Origin: Chlorobium sp.
GTDB taxonomy: Bacteria; Bacteroidota; Chlorobiia; Chlorobiales; Chlorobiaceae
Reading direction: 5' to 3'
Assembly (NCBI GenBank): GCA_028277225.1
Contig: JANQHB010000071.1
Span: 1 to 10,858 of the forward strand
Length of the DNA: 10,858 nt
This document shows positions 1 to 5,551 of this stretch, one piece after another (the first letter of the stretch is position 1; every line of letters starts with the position of its first letter). The position numbers and the translations under genes are program-made. The notes beneath the pieces are model-generated. The model had not been told where the DNA came from. It worked only from the letters and a program-made list of their open reading frames with translations, and did no database searches.

Positions 1-38
1 AGGTCTTATAGGTCCCATGAGACCTATAGGACTTATAA
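1..38. repeat. Degenerate 9-nt tandem repeat forming a hairpin
   Basis: Four 9-nt units start at 3, 12, 21 and 30, all close to GACCTATAG. Because the unit is nearly self-complementary, bases 1-14 can pair with 21-34 (12 Watson-Crick pairs and 2 G-T wobbles) around a 6-nt loop at 15-20. The array touches the window edge and may extend further left. No function can be assigned. It belongs with the other short-unit tandem arrays that fill the intergenic DNA here. Confidence 0.6.
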
Positions 39-80
39 TATTATCGGCAATCAATAACCAGCGAAGTTGTTTGAAAAACT

Positions 81-136
81 CCACATCCCACATTCTTCCT
101 TCCATTCACGATTTACTATTCACGAATCACTATCAC
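81..136 (-). repeat. Heptanucleotide repeat arrays upstream of the glycosyltransferase
   Basis: On the minus strand, bases 103-130 are four heptamers of the GTGAATN family (plus-strand unit starts 103, 110, 117 and 124), with a partial fifth unit at 131-136. Just left of them, 81-94 holds two copies of a different heptamer (CCACATC, CCACATT), and a degenerate third unit follows at 95. A related CTACATC/CCACAAT pair occurs at 4387-4400 beside another GTGAATN array. No minus-strand gene in the window ends here, so unlike the other arrays this one sits 5' of a gene. Confidence 0.65.
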
Positions 137-204
137 TTCCTTCTCTTTTCCCTTCGATTGTGTACATTTTTTTTCAGCAGCATCATATCTAAGAAAAATA
201 TACC

Positions 205-1188
205 ATGCAGCAAACTCCTGTACTTTCTGTTATCGTGCCGTTCTTCAATGAAGAGGAATCCCTTCCTCTGCTGCTCGATCAGCTCTATGAGGCTTTGTCG
301 GAGAGGGATTTCCGCGCTTTGTTCGAGTCTCCGTTTTCTTTCGAGTTGCTTATGATCGATGACGGTTCCACTGATACTTCGGCAGATATTGTCCGCGAAC
401 ATATTGAGCTCAGACCTGAAGTCAAGCTTGTTTCATTCCAGAAGAACTTCGGTAAAACGGCAGCGCTTGCAGCAGGTTTCAACTATGCCTCAGGTGATTA
501 TGTCGTAACGCTCGATGCCGATCTGCAGGACGATCCTTGTGCTGTTAAAGAACTTATAGAGAAACTGCAGGAAGGCTACGACCTTGTCAGCGGCTGGAAA
601 CAGCATCGACAGGATCCGTGGTCGAAAACCTTTCCTTCCAGGATTTTCAACATGACCACCAGGGTTTTTACCGGCATCGATCTTCATGATTTCAACTGCG
701 GTCTGAAAGCCTATAGGAGAAACGTTGTCAAGTCCCTCGAACTTCATGGAGAGATGCACCGTTATATTCCCGTGCTTGCGCAATGGAAGGGATTCCGGGT
801 GACGGAAATTCCCGTGAAGCACAACTCACGCAAGCATGGAAGAACCAAGTTCGGAGCATCGAGATTTTTCCCCGGTCTTTTTGATTTCTTTACGGTCCTT
901 TTCATCACCCGGTACCTGCGTCAGCCGATGCACTTTTTCGGTATGCTGAGCCTGTTGAGTTTTGTCGCCGGGTTCGGGATCAGTCTCTACGTGACTATCG
1001 GAAAGATCTTTTTCAACGAAGCTGTCGTCAACAGGCCGATCCTGTTTCTGGGTATCCTCCTGATCATCATTGCCGTTCAGTTTTTCTCTCTGGGGCTCCT
1101 CGGAGAAATGCTGACCAGAGATACATCGACAACGTCACATTTTATTGTCAGGGAGACGGTGAATGTGGAGGAAGAACGTGATTCGTAA
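205..1188 (+). CDS. Family 2 glycosyltransferase, polyprenyl-phosphate type with two C-terminal TM helices
   Basis: Probable membrane-anchored GT2 enzyme of the DPM1/GtrB/ArnC group. By family knowledge these move a sugar from a nucleotide donor to undecaprenyl phosphate at the cytoplasmic face, for later use in polysaccharide or lipid glycosylation. The GT-A domain covers about residues 7-230. It has the N-terminal VPFFNEEESL motif, DDGSTD at 52-57 and the metal-binding DADLQDD at 104-110. It also has FNCGLKAYRR at 163-172 and the late HGRTKFG motif at 211-217. Two hydrophobic segments follow, about 243-268 and 278-300, then a short charged tail. The 327-residue length is normal for this group. 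The ATG at 205 has no clear Shine-Dalgarno but lies directly before the conserved first strand. The last codons and the TAA stop lie inside a heptamer repeat. The sugar and acceptor cannot be read from the sequence. Confidence 0.87.
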   Translation: MQQTPVLSVIVPFFNEEESLPLLLDQLYEALSERDFRALFESPFSFELLMIDDGSTDTSADIVREHIELRPEVKLVSFQKNFGKTAALAAGFNYASGDYVVTLDADLQDDPCAVKELIEKLQEGYDLVSGWKQHRQDPWSKTFPSRIFNMTTRVFTGIDLHDFNCGLKAYRRNVVKSLELHGEMHRYIPVLAQWKGFRVTEIPVKHNSRKHGRTKFGASRFFPGLFDFFTVLFITRYLRQPMHFFGMLSLLSFVAGFGISLYVTIGKIFFNEAVVNRPILFLGILLIIIAVQFFSLGLLGEMLTRDTSTTSHFIVRETVNVEEERDS

Positions 1189-1229
1189 ATTGTGAATGGT
1201 GACGCTCCGCGTCACCATTCACGATTCAC
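1178..1229. repeat. Head-to-head heptamer arrays spanning two convergent gene ends
   Basis: Plus-strand heptamers of the GTGAATN family start at 1178, 1185, 1192 and 1199, ending with the variant GTGACGC. After the 3-nt spacer TCC (1206-1208), three units run in the opposite orientation (1209-1215, 1216-1222, 1223-1229). The glycosyltransferase stop codon TAA (1186-1188) lies inside the second unit. The queE stop (1234-1236, read on minus) lies 4 nt beyond the last opposing unit. Confidence 0.75.
1192..1222. terminator. Perfect 14-bp hairpin, candidate bidirectional terminator
   Basis: Bases 1192-1205 are exactly complementary to 1209-1222, with loop TCC. The stem is very stable and fills the 45-nt gap between the convergent glycosyltransferase and queE stops, so a shared terminator is the natural reading. 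Neither side carries a classical U-tract, so intrinsic termination is not assured. RNA 3'-end protection is an alternative role. Confidence 0.5.
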
Positions 1230-1233
1230 GACC

Positions 1234-1905
1234 CTATACTCCCCTCATGTCCGGGGGCCAGATGTATTTGTGCTGCTGGAGCTGGAGTTTGACGTGGAGG
1301 TGGTCTTCGAGGATCCATGCGGCAAGGTCGGATGGAGGAAGTGCGTCGAATACCGTTCCCATCAATACCGTGCAGCAGGAGGTCAGGTCCCATCTGTCGA
1401 GCATCTCCCTTGCCCATTCATAATCCCGTCGGGAAGCGATGACCATTTTGAACTCGACGTTTTCCCGGGGCCGGTCGCTGTTTGCGACGGTCCTTTCGAT
1501 GTTTTCGATACAGTTTTTTTCACTGACTCCCGATGAGGGTGTCTTGATATCGATGATGATGTGCACTCTCGGGTCGACCTTTTGTACCGGGAGAAATCCG
1601 CCGGTTTCGACCAGGACGGTATAACCCGTGTCACAAAGCCGGCCCATGAGCGTATAGACGCTCTCCTGCTGCAGCGGTTCACCTCCCGTTATTTCGACAA
1701 GCGGTGTTTTCATGGCCTCGACACAGGCAGCTGTTTCGGTGATCGTCATTGTACGGCCTTCTTCATCTGCCGCATAACGGGTATCGCACCAGTTGCAGGT
1801 GCTGTCGCAGCCGGCAAGGCGGACAAACGTACATGGCCAACCTGCAAACGTTGATTCTCCCTGGATCGAGAGGAAGATTTCGCTGACAAGAAGGCTGCCG
1901 GTCAT
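1234..1905 (-). CDS. queE: 7-carboxy-7-deazaguanine synthase (radical SAM)
   Basis: QueE converts 6-carboxy-5,6,7,8-tetrahydropterin to 7-carboxy-7-deazaguanine, the step that builds the deazapurine core of queuosine. It uses SAM, Mg2+ and a [4Fe-4S] cluster in the cytoplasm. The N-terminal IQGES...GWP...FVRLAGC block is typical of QueE. The radical SAM motif is CX3CX2C with Cys33, Cys37 and Cys40, followed by WCDTRYA. TGGEPL at 73-78 is the SAM-contacting GGE motif. The length of 223 residues is normal. The ATG at 1905 overlaps the purN stop as ATGA, and GGAAG lies 6 nt upstream inside purN, so translation is probably coupled. It converges on the glycosyltransferase. No other early queuosine gene (queD, queC) is adjacent, but queG lies 2.5 kb away. 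Confidence 0.93.
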   Translation of the reverse strand: MTGSLLVSEIFLSIQGESTFAGWPCTFVRLAGCDSTCNWCDTRYAADEEGRTMTITETAACVEAMKTPLVEITGGEPLQQESVYTLMGRLCDTGYTVLVETGGFLPVQKVDPRVHIIIDIKTPSSGVSEKNCIENIERTVANSDRPRENVEFKMVIASRRDYEWAREMLDRWDLTSCCTVLMGTVFDALPPSDLAAWILEDHLHVKLQLQQHKYIWPPDMRGV

Positions 1906-2504
1906 GATTCGCTTCCGAGAAGGAGCTTTTCAAGTGCGTCGGGGTAGAGCTCGTGTTCGCATGCAAGGACTCTTTCGGCGAGGGATTCGGGCGTGTCGTC
2001 CGGCATGACTTCGACTTTTTTCTGTAGGAGGATGGGGCCTTTGTCGTATTCGGGATCGACATAGTGCACCGTCGCTCCCGATTCCCTGCAGCCGGCCTCG
2101 AGTACCGCCTTGTGAACGTTGATGCCATACATTCCCTCCCCGCCGAAATTCGGCAGGAGAGCCGGATGAATGTTGAGGATACGGAATGTATAGGCATCGA
2201 CAACAGATTCGGGTATTTTTCTCAGATAGCCCGCAAGCAGGATGTAGTCGACACTGTGATCTTCCAGCGTCTTGAGCATTGCCCCGGAAAACTCCTCATG
2301 CGTATCGTACTGTTTTTCAGAAAGGTGGATCGTCGGTATGCCGTGCTGTCGGGCAAAGATAATTGCACCGCTTTCAGAACGGTTTGAAAGACAGAGGACA
2401 AATTCTGCAGGAAGCGCACGTTCATCGATAGCGTTGTAGAGTGACTGAAAGTTCGTTCCTGTTCCGGAGCAGAAGACCGCCAGACGGGTTTTATGGTTGG
2501 CCAT
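1902..2504 (-). CDS. purN: Phosphoribosylglycinamide formyltransferase (GART)
   Basis: PurN transfers the formyl group of 10-formyltetrahydrofolate to glycinamide ribonucleotide, the third step of de novo purine synthesis. The protein has 200 residues, close to the usual 190-215. The phosphate-binding loop is CSGTGTNFQS at 12-21. The catalytic segment ILNIHPALLP places Asn111 and His113, and PEYDKGP places Asp154, matching the Asn-His-Asp triad of E. coli PurN. The ATG at 2504 gives a start nine residues before the conserved FCSGTGTN and has no strong Shine-Dalgarno. The gene is divergent from purH across 63 bp, so the two purine genes may share a control region, and it overlaps queE by 4 bp downstream. 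No folate-site residues look abnormal. Confidence 0.94.
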   Translation of the reverse strand: MANHKTRLAVFCSGTGTNFQSLYNAIDERALPAEFVLCLSNRSESGAIIFARQHGIPTIHLSEKQYDTHEEFSGAMLKTLEDHSVDYILLAGYLRKIPESVVDAYTFRILNIHPALLPNFGGEGMYGINVHKAVLEAGCRESGATVHYVDPEYDKGPILLQKKVEVMPDDTPESLAERVLACEHELYPDALEKLLLGSES

Positions 2505-2567
2505 TTCGTGAATTATTAATTACTTTTACGACTCACAGAGATTTTACCATTCCAAAGCAATCTACAA
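2505..2567. promoter_or_regulatory. Divergent purN-purH intergenic region
   Basis: These 63 nt must hold the 5' ends of both purN and purH unless transcription enters from further away. The purN-proximal half is very AT-rich (around 2510-2530). I see no convincing -35/-10 pair, no guanine-riboswitch-sized structure (the region is too short) and no clear PurR-type palindrome. The assignment rests on position only. Confidence 0.35.
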
Positions 2568-4145
2568 ATGTCTGATCCTGTTATCAAGCGTGCGTTAGTG
2601 TCAGTGTCCGATAAAACCGGCATTGTGGAGTTCTGCAGTGAACTTTCAGCCATGGGTGTGGCAATTTTTTCGACCGGAGGAACCCTGAAGAAACTTCAGG
2701 AGGCCGGTATCGAAGCCGCGTCAATTTCTACCATCACCGGGTTTCCGGAAATCATGGACGGCCGGGTAAAGACGCTGCACCCCAAAATCCATGGGGGTCT
2801 GCTCGCAGTACGCGGCAATGCCGACCACGAGGCGCAAGCCGAGGAAAACGGTATCGGATTCATCGATATGGTCGTTGTCAATCTCTACCCGTTTGAAGAG
2901 ACGGTGGCCAAACCGGATGTGACCTTTGAGGACGCGATCGAGAATATCGATATCGGCGGCCCGTCGATGCTCCGCAGCGCCGCCAAGAACAACGAGTCGG
3001 TGACTGTCGTGACCGACAGCACGGACTATGCCGTGGTTCTTGACGAAATGCGCTCAAACGGTGGGGCGACAACCCGGTCGACACGCCTCAGACTTGCAGG
3101 AAAAGTGTTTGCGCTGACATCAAGGTATGACCGCGCGATCACCGACTACCTCGTCGGAGCAGGGGCCGGAAGTGGTGAGCCGGCTGAGGGGACAATTTCT
3201 CTCAAACTCGAACGCGAACTTGACATGCGCTATGGCGAGAACCCGCATCAGAGCGCCGGATTCTATCGAATGGATGACGCGAACGGTTCACGTTCCTTTA
3301 AAGACTATTTCGATAAACTGCATGGCAAGGATCTCTCCTACAACAATATGCTCGATACCGCAGCGGCAACCGGCCTGATTGAAGAGTTCAGCGGTGAGGA
3401 GCCGGCAGTTGTTATCATCAAGCATACCAATCCCTGCGGGGTTGCACAGGCAGATACACTCGTCGAAGCCTACAGGAAAGCGTTCTCTACCGATACCCAG
3501 TCACCCTTCGGCGGTATTATTGCGTTCAACAGGCCGCTTGACATGGAGACGGCACAGGCGGTAGACGAGATATTTACAGAGATTCTCATCGCGCCCTCCT
3601 TCGAGGACGGCGTGCTGGATCTTCTGATGAAAAAGAAGAACAGGAGGCTTCTTGTGCAGAAGCAGCCGCTGCCGAAAGAGGTTATGGAGTACAAGTCCAC
3701 CCAGTTCGGCATGCTCGTTCAGGGCCGGGACAGCAAGCTTGTGACAAGGGAGGAGTTGAAAGTTGTCACGAAGCGTCAGCCAAGCGATGCAGAACTCGAC
3801 GATCTGATGTTTGCCTGGAAAATCTGCAAGCATGTCAAGTCCAACACCATTGTCTACGTCAAGAACCGCCAGACCGTTGGTGTCGGTGCCGGTCAGATGT
3901 CCCGGGTCGATTCGGCCAGGATCGCGCGATCGAAAGCGGCAGAAGCAGGGCTCGATCTCAACGGATCGGCAGTTGCTTCAGATGCGTTTTTCCCGTTTGC
4001 CGACGGCCTGCTTGCCGCAGCCGAAGCCGGAGCGAGCGCAGTCATCCAGCCCGGAGGTTCCATCCGCGACGAAGAGGTCATAGCCGCTGCCGACGAGAAC
4101 AACCTGGCGATGGTATTCACCTCGATGAGGCACTTCAAGCACTGA
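2568..4145 (+). CDS. purH: Bifunctional AICAR transformylase/IMP cyclohydrolase
   Basis: PurH performs the last two steps of IMP synthesis, formylating AICAR from 10-formyltetrahydrofolate and then closing the ring. The 525 residues match the family length. The N-terminal MGS-like cyclohydrolase domain (about 1-200) shows RALVSVSDKTG at 8-18, STGGT at 35-39 and MDGRVKTLHPKIHGG at 63-77. The transformylase domain shows RYGENPHQ at 220-227 and SYNNMLD at 256-262. It also has KHTNPCG at 284-290, where Lys284-His285 are the expected catalytic pair, and the C-terminal FTSMRHFKH. The ATG at 2568 lacks an obvious Shine-Dalgarno but starts just before the conserved core. The gene is divergent from purN. 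The TGA stop is followed without a gap by a long palindrome in place of the heptamer array seen after four other genes. Confidence 0.96.
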   Translation: MSDPVIKRALVSVSDKTGIVEFCSELSAMGVAIFSTGGTLKKLQEAGIEAASISTITGFPEIMDGRVKTLHPKIHGGLLAVRGNADHEAQAEENGIGFIDMVVVNLYPFEETVAKPDVTFEDAIENIDIGGPSMLRSAAKNNESVTVVTDSTDYAVVLDEMRSNGGATTRSTRLRLAGKVFALTSRYDRAITDYLVGAGAGSGEPAEGTISLKLERELDMRYGENPHQSAGFYRMDDANGSRSFKDYFDKLHGKDLSYNNMLDTAAATGLIEEFSGEEPAVVIIKHTNPCGVAQADTLVEAYRKAFSTDTQSPFGGIIAFNRPLDMETAQAVDEIFTEILIAPSFEDGVLDLLMKKKNRRLLVQKQPLPKEVMEYKSTQFGMLVQGRDSKLVTREELKVVTKRQPSDAELDDLMFAWKICKHVKSNTIVYVKNRQTVGVGAGQMSRVDSARIARSKAAEAGLDLNGSAVASDAFFPFADGLLAAAEAGASAVIQPGGSIRDEEVIAAADENNLAMVFTSMRHFKH

Positions 4146-4285
4146 GGGTGCGCTGAAAACCTGTTGCGCCTTCAGATAGCTGCGTTGGGCGGTGCTCGGG
4201 ATCCTCATGTACTTCATGTACACTCCGGTTCCTGTGCTCCGTCCGCCTTGCTCTCTGAAGGCTCACGACGGTTTTCAAAGCACCC
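4146..4285. repeat. 140-nt imperfect palindrome at the purH 3' end
   Basis: The element starts one base after the purH stop with GGGTGC (4146-4151) and ends with GCACCC (4280-4285). Matching inner blocks include TGAAAACC (4154-4161) with GGTTTTCA (4270-4277), GCCTTCAGA (4168-4176) with TCTGAAGGC (4254-4262), and TGTAC (4208-4212) with GTACA (4218-4222) at the centre. Between these blocks a GG.CGG.GC.C.GG pattern is conserved on both arms with scattered mismatches. This looks like a non-coding mobile or REP-like palindromic element that could also stop or protect the purH mRNA. No transposase or clear target duplication is visible. Confidence 0.65.
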
Positions 4286-4348
4286 TTTGCATTTTTCCTT
4301 TTGACTTATTCTATTTTTCCCTCTTGCCTAATACAATCCCTCACTCAC

Positions 4349-4374
4349 CATTCACTAATCACTATTCACTATCA
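4349..4374 (-). repeat. GTGAATN heptamer array downstream of queG
   Basis: Read on the minus strand, three heptamers (plus-strand starts 4349, 4356, 4363) and a partial unit at 4370-4374 match the GTGAATN family. The array lies 84 nt past the queG stop and its stop-rich strand is the queG sense strand. This is the same relative orientation as at the other gene ends. Confidence 0.65.
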
Positions 4375-4386
4375 TCTTCTTTCTTC

Positions 4387-4433
4387 CTACATCCCACAAT
4401 CTTCACTCAGCACTCGTTGCTCAACACTTAATT
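4387..4433 (+). repeat. Mixed heptamer array with CTCANNN-type units
   Basis: From 4387 the sequence can be cut into consecutive 7-nt words, and similar words recur. CTACATC and CCACAAT (4387-4400) resemble the pair at 81-94. CTCAGCA (4406-4412), CTCGTTG (4413-4419) and CTCAACA (4420-4426) resemble the units at 7635-7648. Confidence 0.55.
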
Positions 4434-4457
4434 CATACTCCGGCGAAACGAAGTGAG

Positions 4458-5447
4458 CTACTCCTGCGCACAACGTGCGCTATTCCTTTCCAGGTTTTCA
4501 ATAACAGCTTTTGCGTTTCTTTTCAGGCGTTTGAGGCCGGTGCGCCAGATCGGGGTTCCGGCAAAGAGGGTTCTGAAGCGTGAACGGGTCAGGGCAAGGA
4601 TCTCTTCGGGTGTTATGCCTGCAAGGTCTTTTCGCGGCAGAAGACCGTTTGTTGTCCGGGCGGTATGCTGAAGGGCGTTGTGGGGGCAGACTTCCTGGCA
4701 GATGTCGCATCCGAAGAGCCACTCTCCCGTCATGGCGGCTTCTTCGGGGGTAAAATCCCGTTTGAGTTCTACAGTCAGGTAGGAGATGCATTTTCTCGCG
4801 TCGAGTTTCCCCGGTTCAAGGAGCGCGCCTGTCGGGCAGCGTTGAAGACATTGATCGCACGTTTTGCAGGGATCTTCAAGGATGTTCACGGGATCGGGAA
4901 GTTCGATGTCAAGGATGATCTCACCGAGAAACACAAATGATCCTGTTCCAGGTACGATCAGCATGGTGTTTTTGCCTTTCTTTCCCAGCCCAGCTTTTTC
5001 TGCCCAGCTTTTCTCGAAAACCGGAAGGCTGTCGACGCACACTTTTCCGCTGACCGGACCGGGACAGACCGCTCTGATAAAGTCTAGGAGCACGCCGAGC
5101 CTTACACGGAGTTCCCTGTGATAGTCCGGGACCAGCGCATACCGGGATATCTTTGCCGCTCCCTCGTTTCTTTCGAGAGGGAAGCTGTAGGCAATGGCGG
5201 CAGAGAGTACGGTTTTCGCTCCGGGCAAAAGGTTTTCGGGATCGGTTCTTTCGTCAAGATGCTCCTGCATGTAAGCCATCTCGCCGTGGCGATTTTCCCG
5301 GATCATTTCCCGGAGCCTTTTTGTTTCTTCCCGGCATCTTGATACGGAGGCGAATCCTGCGGCACTGAAGCCGATTTCCCGGGCCTTGTGCAGAATTGTT
5401 GTTGCCAGTTCGTCTTTATCCACCCGAAAATGATCTTCAGGGTACAA
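4458..5447 (-). CDS. queG: Epoxyqueuosine reductase
   Basis: QueG reduces epoxyqueuosine to queuosine in tRNA, the last step of the pathway, using a cobalamin cofactor and two [4Fe-4S] clusters. The cobalamin-binding part includes VCVDSLPVFEKSWAEKAGLG (136-155) and GKNTMLI (158-164). Asp139 is the likely conserved general acid. FLGEI follows at 173-177. Ferredoxin-type cysteines are Cys194, 197, 200, 204 and Cys220, 247, 250, 254. The 329 residues are shorter than the E. coli protein (about 380) and lack its C-terminal HEAT-like extension. The start is TTG at 5447, chosen because AAGGTG lies 8 nt upstream and the conserved AREIGFSAAG block begins at residue 22. The last eight codons and the stop overlap a hairpin repeat module. 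The gene is divergent from crtU. Confidence 0.92.
   Translation of the reverse strand: MYPEDHFRVDKDELATTILHKAREIGFSAAGFASVSRCREETKRLREMIRENRHGEMAYMQEHLDERTDPENLLPGAKTVLSAAIAYSFPLERNEGAAKISRYALVPDYHRELRVRLGVLLDFIRAVCPGPVSGKVCVDSLPVFEKSWAEKAGLGKKGKNTMLIVPGTGSFVFLGEIILDIELPDPVNILEDPCKTCDQCLQRCPTGALLEPGKLDARKCISYLTVELKRDFTPEEAAMTGEWLFGCDICQEVCPHNALQHTARTTNGLLPRKDLAGITPEEILALTRSRFRTLFAGTPIWRTGLKRLKRNAKAVIENLERNSARCAQE
4459..4481. repeat. 23-nt hairpin module, copy 1 (inside the queG 3' end)
   Basis: GCGCAC (4466-4471) and GTGCGC (4475-4480) form a perfect 6-bp stem with loop AAC. The 23-nt module is identical to 7669-7691 except for one loop base. Here it encodes the final residues of QueG and two bases of its stop codon. 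Confidence 0.7.
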
Positions 5448-5551
5448 TTGTGAAGCACCTTGCAGAGAATCCTGAAGGCTTTGTTTAGGGTAAAGGTATT
5501 TATTCGTAAACTATATGGCCCTCTTTTGGATAACTTTTTTCCTGTTCGACT
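5448..5551. promoter_or_regulatory. Divergent queG-crtU intergenic region
   Basis: These 104 nt separate two divergent starts. A weak plus-strand promoter candidate is TTTAGG (5484-5489), a 17-nt spacer, then TAAACT (5507-5512), about 40 nt before the crtU ATG. On the minus strand AAGGTG (RC of 5456-5461) serves as the queG Shine-Dalgarno. No strong palindromic operator is seen. The promoter call is tentative. Confidence 0.3.

Larger units (their letters stand above)
4146..4457. other. Gene-free region between purH and queG
   Basis: This 312-nt convergent intergenic stretch contains no credible gene. From left to right it holds the long palindrome (4146-4285), a T/C-rich spacer (4287-4325), a GTGAATN heptamer array on the minus strand (4349-4374), and a second heptamer array of other families (4387-4433). 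It ends at the hairpin module that overlaps the queG stop codon. Confidence 0.6.

Noticed and set aside
1763..2203. 146-codon minus-strand ORF across the purN/queE junction
   Set aside because: It is a same-strand frame shadow of purN and queE, both of which have intact catalytic motifs in their own frames.
4192..4431. 79-codon plus-strand ORF after purH
   Set aside because: It runs through the palindrome and the heptamer arrays, so its translation is that of repeats. No ribosome site precedes it.
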